DNA of 64,000 nucleotides from Lyophyllum atratum (lineage: Eukaryota > Basidiomycota > Agaricomycetes > Agaricales > Lyophyllaceae), in assembly GCA_014905825.1 (NCBI GenBank), contig JACGCN010000005.1, forward strand, positions 1 through 64,000, given 5' to 3'. Below are positions 18,917 through 30,889 of this stretch, in pieces (position 1 is the first letter of the stretch; each line of letters starts with the position of its first letter). The notes beneath the pieces are model-generated. The model worked only from the letters and a program-made list of their open reading frames with translations, was not told the origin of the DNA and made no database searches. The translations under genes and the position numbers were made by a program.

Positions 18917-21790
18917 TCACGCGGCGGCCGATTCCCACCTGTTCCTCCACGGGTCGTCATCGGCTGGAGTGTTGGCGGAATACAGAACGAGGGCGGAAGA
19001 TTGGTCTGAAGGAGATGCAATCCAGTCTGGTGCCGGGGGGGACTCTAGATGGTGAAGTGCCAGAGGCCCAGTCGTTTCTAGCTTTTCTCGAAGTTCCTCA
19101 ATCTGTGTAGCTTGTTCTCGTATCTGATTGAGAAGATGCTCGCGTTTCCTGTGAGGGGATGAGCATAATATCAACCTCGTTGAATGTTGAGACTCACGGA
19201 GGAGCCCGACGCTTCTTTCGTCCAGGAATAATGCATTCGTGTCCACCGTTCAAGCACCGTTTGCACGGGTCATTATTACTTCTAAATTCACATTTGACTT
19301 TTAGGTTTTTGCAGCGACCACAAGCCCCGCTAAAGCAACAGCATCAGTCAGGTATGATAAAAGATCGCCAAGGCCGGGAACTTACGTCCTCGCCTTCGCA
19401 GTATCATTCACGTCTAACTCAATCATGATGTCTTCGTCGTCATCAGACCATCTCGTGAGCGATGGTGTCCCGCCAGTGAGAGCCTCGTCGAGAGGAAGCG
19501 GCGGATGGAAGTTGTCCATTACCAGCGCTCCAGCGTGTAAGATTTGGGGACGGAAATTAGACCATCTCGGAATCGTGCCCATGAGGAACGGCGGGTGGAA
19601 GTCGTCCACTTCCAGCGCTCCATCGTGTGACATTTGGGGTTGCAGCATCCCGCTTGCCGCGTCTGAGAGGCCAGATGCGTAGGGACCGATGGCTCCTACA
19701 GGGACAAAATCATCGACTGATAGAGCTACCTGTTGAGAGGAGGAGACAGAGGAATCATCGAGGTCCGGGCTTGGGGCGGAGCTTCTCACGACATGAGACC
19801 TTTCGTCCAGCAGTACCATTAGCTGCTTAATCTGTGTAGCTTGCTCTCGAATCTGATTGAGAAGATGCTCGCGCTTTCTGTAGGTCAATGAATAAGATCT
19901 TATAAATAGTCGAACTTCAGTCGGGTGTTGTGACTTACGGAGGTGTCCTACGCTTCCTTCGTCCAGGGATAATACTCGTACATTCGTGTCCCCCATTCAA
20001 GCACCGTTGGCACGCGTACGGGTCATTATGACTTCTAAATTTACATTCGACTCTCAGGGTTTTGCAACGAATGCAGGCCCGACTAGAAATAACGGTATTA
20101 GTCAAGATAGCATGAAAATCGTCGACCCCTGGAACTTACGGCCTGGCCCTAGTAGCATCGCTCACATCTGACATCATAATGTCTTCATCACCCTCAGAAT
20201 GTGTCATCATCTCCACCTGCCGCCGATATTCACTGCCTTCTCCCACCGCCGACGTCGGGTTCAAAAATGTCCGAACAAGACCATCGTTATCGTTGGGAAG
20301 TAAAGGCTTGAATACCTCTAGAGACGTCACTAGATCGATTGGCTGGCTCATCCTCTGCCTGAAATTCGAAGGAGTCATAACATCGATGCTGCTGGTCGAC
20401 AGATTGTTACGAGTGCGCTGTAGGCCATCGACTGTACGATACAACCACTCAACTACTTGATCCATGGTTGGCCGGTCGGCAGGCTGCTCTTTCCAACATG
20501 CTTCCATGAGCGTCCAAAGGTCCTCCGTCAGTTTCCACACAGTCCATGATGGGCTTGAGTCCAGAGGACGCGGTGGCCGCGCACCACGCGTAACTTGGAG
20601 CATGACGGCCGTATCGCGCATTTTCGGGAACGGCACGTCGCCACTGAAAATCTTTGACATTCTCTAGTGAGGAAAGGAGATCGAGGCATTGAAGCGCACC
20701 TCGTAGCAAACACATGACCACGCGTAGACGTCACTGGCCTCGGTGTTCTTGACCAGTTCGTCCATCTCTGAATCGAAAAGCTCAGGAGCCTGCCATCTGA
20801 CGGATCCTCCCTTGGAAGCCGCAGAAGAGTGAGAGGTCCACGCTGGTATTTCTGAGTCGGAGATGGAAGAGATGCCGAAGTCTGCTAGACGCGCTCTTCC
20901 GCTCTCGTCGATCAAAATGTTCGGCTGCGCGAGGAGTGTTGGAGGTACAGCATATGCGGGGAAGAGAATGAAGACCTACGCCCTTCAAATCCCCGTGGAT
21001 GATCCCGTTCTCGTGTAGGTACAAAAGCCCTTGTGCCACATCGACAGCCTGATTAAATTCAGCAACGAACTCTCGCAGTGAACACGGGTAGTATCACATA
21101 CAAAATGAATACGAGGACCGTCGGGCTGGCTTTTCAAGTACTGGTCAATGTCTCCTGCCTCCATCCACGGGGAAACGAGGCAAAATCGACGTCGAAAGCG
21201 ATATAATCCGTAGATCGGAAGAACGTTAGGATGGGATAATTGTCCCCAGAGTATAGCTTCTTTCGAAAACCCCTGAAATAAGAGAAAATAGCGGCAATTG
21301 AATTCGTCACGATATCCTTTCCGAGAGTTATATGACTGACTTTCAGAAATTGCTGGTCTTTCGTGTCCTGATAGACCCGCACGGCTTTCAGGCAAACCTT
21401 CTGTCCGTTGAAATCCCCCTTGTATATATCAGCGAAACCACCAGATGTGATAGGATCCTCGCCCTCTGGCACGACATCCTTGAGATCATAACAAATTGGA
21501 TAAAGTCCGGATTTCGCTGACAACCTCTGCGTCGCGACAGTGAGGCCGCGTCGAAACGAGGTTTCTAGTTCCGGCATGTCGAGAAGCTGAAGCCTAGATG
21601 AATCATTGAACACATGAGGTGCAACGGATAACACACCCATTGGAATAGATCTAGGAGCGTTTGCGCATTGGAATCACGACACCCCAGCAGCTTCTTATAC
21701 GATTCCACCTCGCCGAACACTATTCCAAGTCTAGAAACAATGCCAGCGACCACAACGCGGGAATCGAAATCGGGGGCCAAAGGACTAAAA
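18917..21790 (-). CDS. Protein kinase fused to two Zn2Cys6 DNA-binding modules
   Basis: Kinase exons in order: YKKLLGCRDSNAQTLLDLFQ; GGFADIYKG loop and CLKAVR lysine; SHPNVLPIYGLYRF; IIHGDLKG (HGD for HRD); LADFGIS and RWQAPELF; a C-lobe exon (from about 20645). The C-lobe exon has no stop and reads on through DEDIMMSDVSDATRAR to a GTAAGT donor at 20139. Its intron (20083-20139) joins in phase to RACIRCKTLRVEC, the first Zn2Cys6 (C-x2-C-x6-C-x10-C-x2-C-x6-C). Another intron (19878-19938) leads to KREHLLNQIREQATQI, a coiled-coil start. That exon ends DEDIMIELDVNDTAKAR at 19386; its intron (19330-19385) joins a second Zn2Cys6 (x8 spacing, GACGRCKNLKVKC), then an intron (19149-19197), a second coil and the stop at 18917. 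All phases agree. The 5' end is unresolved. Two abutting genes are the alternative, but no stop separates them. Confidence 0.72.
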
Positions 21791-24666
21791 CACGAGCTGT
21801 GAGCACCCAAAAGACACGCACGCACTGATACGCACACCATATCACATGCACGTCGGTCCTTCCAGGTCGATAACCCAAAACAATTCGATGGACAAACGGG
21901 AGGACCGCTTCTGTAAAGGACACGACGACAGCTGATGTCTGATAGCTTGGGTTCGAGAGTCCTCGAGAGTCCTCGAGATGGTGAAGAGAGCAACATTGGG
22001 AGGAAGCGCTCGGCGGTTGGATTTTATGACGGCTGTTTCCCAGGATGTCAAGGATGGGTCACATGGCTCGGGATAACGTCCACGCTTCTCTCAAGGGATG
22101 CTATGCACGCACCGCTTCCAAGGACCATTCCGAGTACAGAGGGATGAACGACACGAGTGCTGTGGAGGTGTCTCTGAGTCAACTTCACGCCTTCCTGCGG
22201 TCCTCGGCTTTGGCCTGGAAGGGTCCTGATACGCTCTGAGGGCCGGTGAAGGAAATCGGCACCAATGGTGGAACGGGGCTGGTGTCCCACAAACCATAGG
22301 AGACGGGGGAGATGTCTTGATGGCGGTTATAGATAGCAGATAGACCTGGGCTGACGAAGTGCGCCTCGATCGAAAGATGGTGTACATCGCTCTGACGCCG
22401 CTTTGCCCTTTCTCAACCATCTCCGCGGCCTCAATGTCTCCCAGGCTGTACTAGACCACAAGGAGCCCTTCACTCGCGCGATCCTGTGTCTCTTCCTCTG
22501 CGCTGATGCCACGAAGCAATCCTACAGCACCTCTCTCCTCCCCAGCCGTCCTCCCCAGCCTATACATAAACGTTAGATCTTTTACGTCTAAGCAAGTCGT
22601 CGGAGATATACGTACGTACCGAGACAAGATGGCTACAAAGGCGATTGCGAAGCGGGGGTCAACATGGCGCTTGGATGTACCATACCATCGGCGGAGGCTA
22701 GCTTTGATTACGAGGCTCGATGGACGAGATAAAAACCAAGATGTATCCTCCGACAGCAGGTATCCTTCGAGCCTCTCGGAGACACGGGTGAACGGGAGAG
22801 CGAAAGCGAGAGGGTAAGAGTGACAGTGTGGGGACGGCGATAGAGCTTCCTGTGAGAATATAAGCCATTCCCTGTATGAGGCGCCGGGGCACGAAAGGAT
22901 AGACACGAGGGAGGACAACAGCACAGGGAGCGAGGTCTGGATGGCGAACGAGATCCCAGGCACTGGAATCCGACCCGTCCTCTTGGAAAGGACCCGGATA
23001 GCCGCAATATCGCGCGGGAAACCGGAGGGGCTGGAGCTGTCACACGCGAAAGGGCTGTTCTCTATGACACAGGAACCATGAAAGTGGTATATAAATGACG
23101 TGACGAAGAGGAATGAAACATCTCCGAGAGTGTCCAGAAGGAACTTAGGACTGAGCAACAGCCCGTGCTATTCTCGCGGTTGTATGGAAGTCTCGAAGAC
23201 GTATCCGATATGTTTGTTCGTCGTCAGAGTCCACTGACTACCGAATTGGCAAAGTTTTGACCATTGCTGGGGGAGGTAGGCGGGGGCATGGGAGACCTGA
23301 CGCTGAATCTGAAACAGATACCGAAGTCCCGAGGTCAGAAAGCGCATCAGAATACGGTCTATAGGACGCCCTGAAGTTCACTGTCTTCAACCCAACGAAT
23401 CATCAACATCACCCATTCACTCTGTCGCGGAAGGGAGGAGCGTCGTGACTACCAAGATACATTCCCCGGTGTACCTGTGAAAGTCGTCAATATCAAGGAT
23501 GTAGCTCGTCGCGTCTCCGCCTTTGTACTGACCCGGAGCGGCCCCAACGTTTCTATCCGACACCACGTATTCTTGGAACATAGCAATAAATCAGTGCGGT
23601 ATTCGGTGTCGGGTTCCAAGAATACCCCGACAGTGATAGACACCACTTACTTAGAAGCGCCATCCGCATATCGTACTAGGGCACCACCACCCAGACGCGT
23701 TATGACACGTACCGATCGCTCATGCTATCACCAGGACGTTCTCCAGGAGAGACGTCGAAGTTGGAGGAGGTGGTGGATGCATCGATATTCGAATTCGTGC
23801 GTCACGGTTACCATGATACGCATTCCTAGTTAAAGCACGAGTGAATACATCGAAATTTAATAGGGCGACGACTTCTCATACCTGCGTACGCGTACGATGA
23901 GTTGGACCCTACCCATGACATACTTAGGATACTTAGGTCAATCCCGTCCGGCCCGCTCCGTTCACGCAACTCAAGCGAATAGTACGAAAAAGATCCTAGC
24001 AGAACACGTCGATCGAGCAACAGGAACCTCAAAAATTTCGATACGGCGGTGCAGGTTGAAGGTAGCGGTCCGAGTTTTCGGAGGTCGGAGTGGTGACTCA
24101 CCGAATGACGTCACACCAAAAAAAATCGCCAAGTGTGTCGATCATCAATGCATCGAAAATCGACGACGAAGCCAGCTGCAGAGCTCAAAGACAAAAAACT
24201 CATTCACATATTATCAAGCGCGGTATAATACGCCAACAGTACACTGTAACTACTAAAAAACGTCAAACAGACTCGAAAACACGTCAAGTAAGTAAGCAGC
24301 GTAAGCACAGTCAGCCCTCGCCGGACGACAAGGGCAGACACAGATATAATAATACAGCAAGGTAAAATTTCTTTCAAAAGAAAACAAATAGAAAAAACGT
24401 AAAAGTGCGATGTTCGAGTGTGCCTTCCAGCAGACTGAGACGGAGACAAGGTATCGTATGAGGTATGACCGACCCTGAGCGAGTTCAAGTTCATCATCGT
24501 CGCATACGAAAGAAAAAGGTCCTGGAGCGTAGAGCGTAGAGCGTAGCACCCATTGAACGCCTGATATCTTCGGAGAGTGGACCCTGGTAAGCCTGAACCC
24601 AAGTGCGTCAAAGGTGAGCACGAGTCGGAGTCGCATTGGAGAACGACGCACGAGGAAAGTAAGCGC
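21791..24666. other. Intergenic stretch with one weak ORF (22451-23158, minus)
   Basis: This probably contains the 5' end of the kinase fusion gene. A 235-codon minus-strand frame at 22451-23158 has no domain I recognise and little sign of splicing or family conservation. The stretch 23200-24560 holds only short frames and an A-rich region near 24120-24400. I see no transposon or RNA gene. Confidence 0.35.
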
Positions 24667-27544
24667 TCAAGGCAAAGCCCCAAGTCCAAGCGTAAACGCA
24701 GGGGGCCCCTCACTCGTCGTCGGCGCACTCATCCGTCTCCTCCTCTCCGCGAGGTTCACCACCGGCCTCTCATCCTTCCTCAGCGGCGCCAGCGCCGGCG
24801 CAATCCCAATCCCGCTATTCCCTCCCGCTCCTCCTCCTCCCACGACCCCCGAAGACTCAGACCCACCCTCAGCCCCACCCCCTGCCCTAACACCCACCCC
24901 CACACCCTCCCCCTCATCCATCCCCCCGCGCATAACCAGCGCCCGCTTCGTATTCGCCGGCCCCAGCGTCTGCGACGGCAGCCTCTTAAACGACGGCCTC
25001 AACCCTCCGTCCCCACCCCCATCCGCCCCGCTCCCATCCGTACCCCCGCTCCCATCCGACACCGCAACACTCGACTCGCGCGACACCACATCCGGCGACG
25101 CACTCCCGCTACCATACCCCGGGCGCGCAGCTTGGTACTCCGTCCCCGGCGCGAACGAGACCCTCATCCCAGGTCCCGGTCCCTGGGCATGGGGATGGGC
25201 AGGCGCGGACGGCGGGCGTCCAAACACGTTCGCGAGGGATGACGACCCCTGGCTCTGTGCGCTCCCCGGGCGACCGTGATGCATCGCCCCATACCCCCCA
25301 CCCCCACCCACTCCCGCTGCTCCACCACTAAATGCGGCCGGCGCCATCTGCGGGCTCGGACCCGATCCAGCACTCGTCGAGCTCCCAGCCGTCCCAGGCC
25401 GGGGCTCCGTCCCCCTCCTCCCCTTGGGCGGCTTCAAGCTCAACGTGACAGGCCCCTTGCGTGCGAGTACCGCCGCCTCGTAGCTCCGCAGATCATCAGC
25501 AGATCCGTGAAGCGTCTGCCTCTGCGGCGGCGGGGGCTGACCCAGATCCGCAGCGTGTCGGGAAGGGTAGTGGGTGTTGTTATGGTTCAACGTCGTCGTC
25601 GACGGATGTTTCTTGAGCGGCGAAAAGCCCTGCTGCTGCTGCCCATACTCGCCCGCGAACGACGGAGCGCCGTACAGAAAACGGTCAGGCAGCGCTGTCG
25701 GGGTCTTCGCACTGGGAAGGGACGCGACACGCGGGCGGCGGTATCCAGGCGCACCGGGTCCCACGTTGACGTCGGGCTGCTGGGACGGGGAGCCAGCACC
25801 CAGAGCGGAAGGCCCAGGCCCACTGAGCGGGGTACGCATGTATTGCTTCCAGAACTCCCGCAGCTCGCGGGTGTCGAGGTCCTTGGAAGGTGTTGGGAAG
25901 GATGGAGGACCTTGGTGGCGCTGCTGTGTTTGCTGATGCGGTGGTGGCATGGGCATGGGCGTCGCGTTCGGGTCCGACTCCATCGCCATCCCATTCTGGG
26001 AGAAGAAGGGAGCGGAGTCGGAGGACAGGCCTGCGAGGACGGCGGGGTCGTCGAGGGACATGAGCCCAAATGCAGAGGAGAAACCGCCCTCGCCCGTAGC
26101 GCCAGTGGTATAAGAGGTGCGTGTGGAGGAGTTGTCGGGGTTTGTGGAATTCGGTTGATGCTGGTGCGGCTGGTTACGCGTTGAGGAGACGAAAGAGCCA
26201 TCAGATAGTACCTGTCGCGCATCGAATCAGTCAAAAGAATTAGAGAGAAAAAAAAGAACGACGCACAGAATTAGGAAACGTCTGGTGCATAGGTATAGTC
26301 TCCATGGGAAGATGAGCCGACGACGAAGCCGCCGACGAAGGAATGGAGCTGCTCCCGTCGCTGCTGAAGTCCAAGCTGGGGCGGCGGCGGTCGATCAGGA
26401 AGCTCGCTGACGGCGGGTAGCTGTCCGTAGGGGCCGTGCCCGACGGAGGGTTGGTATTGTTCTGACTGGCCATGAAATGCTGCAACTCCTTATCTAGCGC
26501 AGGTAAGTCGTGAACTGCAGGTCGAAAAGGGCAACGACGAACCATGCATACCGCCCTCCGGGAAGCGTCCTTGGTCCCAGCCAGCCCATGGTGCGGGGGC
26601 GGTGCGAGGATCGGAGTATTGTGGCTGCTGCTGATGCATACCCTCACCGACTCGTCGCAAAGCCTCAGCCTGTGCGCGATATCGACTGGAAAAGTCACCT
26701 CCTTCGCCCATCGCCAGCGTCGGGCTCTGGCCCGCGTACAGTGGTCCGAAAGAGAAGCTATCTGAATATAGGTTATCCGCCATTGAGGCGGGGGCGTGGC
26801 CATGCGAGCTGGCGGGCACGTGTGGGGCTGGGCCGAGGAGGAAGTCGTCGTTGGCTCCTTGGCGTTGGCCAGCAGAGTAGAGGCCTAGACGGGAGGAGGA
26901 CGAGGAGGTGCTGGGGACGCTGGAGATGGATGGCTGGGGATGGTGACCCGGACCCGTCGGAGCGGTCTGACGGTGAAATTTAACAAAGGTGCATCTACAT
27001 TTGCGCTGGATGCATTTAGCTGGGACAGATAGGGTTAGAAGTTTTTTATGCGGAAGCTGATGGAGAAGACGGACCACATGGATTACAACCGTCGCAGGGC
27101 AGACTGGATTGGACACATTGGTCACAAGCCTGCTTGGACGTTGTAGCGCGAGACGCCGATGCTGAGCCCTTCCGACGAGATCCCGATGCAGGAAGCGGTT
27201 TTTCGTTGGTGTGGCATTTGTTGACGTGGCGGGAGAGAAGATCGCTAAAGAAACAGGGAAGGCTAGTGGTCAGCCCGAAGGTCTCACCCCACCGAACCAT
27301 GGCGCACCTTCTAGCAAACTGATCCCCGCAATACTGACATTTGTAGGGGCGGTCGCCTGTGTCTGTGGTTCCAGCGGTCAGTTGGGTGGAGAAGGTAACA
27401 CAGATCGGCAACGGCACGAGTGGAGCCACTCCATCCCGAATACCAAAAAAAATAAAGAGACGTACGGGATCGCATGTGCCGTGCAACATGCTGAGGGCGA
27501 GTGAAGGTGGCCTGGCAGACGGGACATTTGTGGTCCCCTCCCAT
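24667..27544 (-). CDS. C2H2 plus Zn2Cys6 zinc-finger transcription factor (847 aa, six exons)
   Basis: Exons 27544-27466, 27362-27308, 27244-27075, 27019-26552, 26493-26267 and 26211-24667 give one frame of 848 codons; every junction keeps phase. Residues 7-27 are a C2H2 finger (C7, C10, H23, H27) and 35-56 a second (C35, C38, H51, H56). After a basic linker, residues 85-111 form a Zn2Cys6 cluster (C85, C88, C95, C101, C104, C111). The remaining roughly 730 residues are Ser/Pro/Gly/Gln-rich and probably disordered, with conserved-looking patches such as ELREFWKQYMRTPLSGP. No fungal-specific TF middle domain is visible. The start was chosen because the ATG directly precedes the first finger. 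It is probably a nuclear DNA-binding regulator; targets are unknown. Confidence 0.85.
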
Positions 27545-30501
27545 TGTAGTTAACGGAATGTCGGTGAAGGTAAGAGCAGAGAGGCGTTGATGACGAAAGG
27601 GAACGACAAAATCAAGGTGGCAGCGCACCTTCGGGCCAAATATCACTTCCGGCCGTATTTCCGGCCCTACGTCACTTCCCACGGCTCCATGACAACCACC
27701 TTGTCGTCTACCATTTTCATATATCATCAAACTCTACTCTTAAAAATCGCAAACTTGCAGCCCATATGTCCATACTCGCCTCATCTATGTCTCTCCAACG
27801 TCAGCTTCTAACGGAATCCCGTCGCAGAACTAAAAAGAGGAGAACGAGGAGCACAGCATCCGTAGTGACGCAATGTTTGTAGACGTGTACGGATGGATCG
27901 GAGATGAACCGAACAAGTCACCGCCTGACGTCACTATCTCGAAACGGGGGTGCAAATTGAACCGTCGTCTCGGGGCCTCCTTCATTGGCCACGTCGGCGC
28001 CCACCCACCCTGACAACTCGACCAGCTGTCCTCTACGAAATATCAGCAGCGGGACGAAGCTGATATGTGCAGGGGCTACTTAGGATCGATTAGAAGCACG
28101 TTTTGCATAAATATTAATGGGGGAAGAAGCACGGTCACAGTGATTCAATTATAACCCATCTTGAAATAAAACATACATCATGTTCATAAAGAAGACTACA
28201 CACAAGCGGCGGTCCCACGGCGCGGCCGAACCCACAAACACAGATCGCGGTACGAATCTAGCGGAATGACAGAATCAGACCCCTCCAGTCACGAAACGAC
28301 TCTCCAAGAACGGACACCAAGAAGCATGAGACGTGCGATAATGATCAACAGTAGCTGGAACGAGCCAATCGCACCTGGCCCAGAGCAGCCAATCACGCCG
28401 CACGGAGGCATAAAACAAATAAACAGATCCTCGATCGCCTAAAACAGCATATAGCTGCCCATAACATCACCAGACACGGACACGCGCCCACGAACCTTAA
28501 GCAGCGTGCAATTGCAAGCGGTCAATAGGATCCCTACCTGGAACGAACGAACCGAAACATCGGTGAGGCGAGGAGGCTAGGACGAGGAGCAGGAGACGTT
28601 GGGCGGGGAACGACGGCGGAACTTGGAACGATGCGATGGGGACACGATACCTGCGATATCCGCGTTCGATCGAGCGCCCCCCGTCCACTTTCCAACATCG
28701 CACCAGCCCTGCGCAGAGCGTGTCCACTTCCTTTCCTCTATCAAACCTGACGTCAAACGACCCGGATGGAGGTCACACGGAGGATCGCCGTATTCCGCTT
28801 TGGAGGGGTTACACCCAGTGCGGAAAGTTGGATCGCACGGCGGCTGTAGCTAGAAGAAATCGGGAAGCAAGGTGGTCAGGCGCAGAGGATAGGACGGGCA
28901 ACTTTGGCCGTTGGGGGAACGTAGGTGACAGCACAGCTTCCTAAACTTCCTGTATGTTGACGATTTGCCTGCACGTAGGGGATAAAGATTGACGTCAATA
29001 TGTGCGCAATCCACCCAGAGCTTATATATGCAGCGTCGTGGAGCCCCAGCGCCGTCCCGACGGAGCAGCTCGGCCCCACTTCCCATCACATGTCCCCACC
29101 GAACAAGCCATTACTGGCGTGGTTGTGTGTCGGGCAGGATGCCAAGTCAATTTTGAGGAAGGTACAAGGCGATCTACCTGCGACGGAGTGAGAATCGAGA
29201 AGCAACGATGGTCATTAAGCTGCTCACCGGAGGAGATTACCGTACGATCCAAGGCTACAATGGATTCTTGGATGTACGCCTAGAACGTCGAATAGACGCG
29301 CGTTGAGCTAGATATGCCGACGAATCACGCTGACAGAACACGGCTCGTGTGTCTCGTAACCCTTGATCCAGTTGAACGATACATAGAATGATATGAACGC
29401 AACATTGACGTACCCCCTAACACATCCCGGCGGCCTGTCCTATCCCGAACCACACCAGGACAAGAACCCCATCGATATGACAGCGAGAGTTCGAAGGTTA
29501 ATGATCCCAATGATAGGTCACCGTGACAGCAGTGTGAGTCTGACCGACCAGAAATCGAGGAATGATTAATGGAGCAGGAGCTGCAAAGAGCCCAGAACGC
29601 ACGCGACGTCATAAACTCTACATAAATACCTCGAAAAAATGATGTCAGTGGACCCGTGCATGTCGTTCCTGGGTGCCTTGAACGCGACCAGCCCAAAATC
29701 GACGTCATCGCATATTCGCTCGGGGAACTTATGGGCGACCGGTGGGAGGGGCGGCGCATGTGAGGTCACTGCGAGGTCGCTGCTGATACTATGGTAGGAC
29801 ATGTGAGCTTCGTTTTAGACCTATGGAAGACAACGAATCAGCTTTGGTTGAGGATGTTCATCCGCCAAGGACTAGTATGGTGAACACGTACTAATGGGCA
29901 GCCAGCGCAACAACTCGGAAATGCGCTCAAGAGAGGTGTAGAGCCCCTTCATCTCATCGCTGAGCGACGTTCGAAGGACGTACTGTACACGCGACAAGAT
30001 CTCGGGGGCCGCGAAGGGAAAGCCTACTCGTATAATCAAGCGGAACCGATTTATATTGTGCCTCGAACGAATCTACCTACCCACCACCTGATACGGCGTC
30101 AGCCACATGCGGATTTCATTTGTCGATGCCAGGGAACCGAGAAACCTCTGTCGAATTGACAGAGGAACGAGGGCCGCTCCACAATTGGCAGGCTGCATCC
30201 TGTCCGGTCAACCGAGATGATCCATCGTGTGTCATGTAAATTCCATCTCCTGCGTGGCGTCTGCTTCGCATGGGCGCTATGAGGCGCGCGGGACCGCATT
30301 TCGTGTCAAAGGAGCCGCGAAGGGGAGTATTTGGGATGTCGCAGGCAGGGGGGGTCATGGAAAGCAGGGACGGGGAAGCTCATCATCCGGGGGTCGTGTT
30401 TTCTGGAGACTGGTGGTCCAAGCGAAAGCCAATTCCTCGATATCGTGCGGAGGCGTGAAACGGAAAGAAAAGGAACGGATTTGTGGTTGAAAATATCGTT
30501 A
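27545..30501. other. Long intergenic stretch, no supported gene
   Basis: The first part presumably carries the promoter of the minus-strand zinc-finger gene. The rest has only short frames on both strands (for example 28599-28944 plus, 29325-29759 minus) without recognised motifs or coherent exons. No tandem repeat or transposon end was seen. Confidence 0.4.
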
Positions 30502-30517
30502 GATAAGATAAGATAAG
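30502..30517. promoter_or_regulatory. GATAAG triplet
   Basis: AGATAAGATAAGATAAG contains three overlapping HGATAR-type sites. It lies about 70 bp before the ATG of a weak plus-strand ORF (30584). Similar clusters occur at 35918, 37836 and 49237. Confidence 0.4.
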
Positions 30518-30583
30518 CTCGTGTTGGCCTTTGTTGATCGTTCGAGTTCGACCACGACCACGACGAGTATCTTGACCGCGTAC

Positions 30584-30889
30584 ATGGCTGAAGAAGACTC
30601 CAGCACGCCATCTCTGGTTTCTCAATTGAATTTCGCTTTCCATTATATCAGCTTCGCTTTGAGTACAAGACATCTGAATCTTCTACTGCTGGTAAGTACT
30701 GTTTCATTTTTCGCATCGCCTTATCATGCCAAACGATCACGACTCTTGCATTGTGCTTCAGCGGCAGAAGTCCTATCAACTATCATAGATGTTTCTTATC
30801 CACCAGATAGAATTTCGGTTAATTGGTGGCCCAATTCCTCACGATGGATCGTCTTGCGGAATGTATATCGAGCATCACCGGTATGTTGA
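30584..30889 (+). CDS. Hypothetical small ORF
   Basis: Open frame from the ATG (MAEEDSSTPSLVSQLN) to 30889. A GTAAGTACTG donor at 30692 and CAG acceptors at 30761 or 30767 suggest an intron, but splicing either way quickly meets a stop (RQKSYQLS). I recognise no domain. It may be a real short spliced gene or a relic; the evidence is weak. Confidence 0.2.
   Translation: MAEEDSSTPSLVSQLNFAFHYISFALSTRHLNLLLLVSTVSFFASPYHAKRSRLLHCASAAEVLSTIIDVSYPPDRISVNWWPNSSRWIVLRNVYRASPVC

Noticed and set aside
22451..23158. 235-codon minus-strand frame as a real gene
   Set aside because: No recognised motif, no clear exon structure and no link to neighbours; mentioned only as a weak ORF.
24577..26184. Long plus-strand frames (221, 221 and 302 codons)
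   Set aside because: They are antisense to the last exon of the C2H2/Zn2Cys6 gene, whose high GC content keeps other frames open; the minus-strand exon has consistent splicing and domains.
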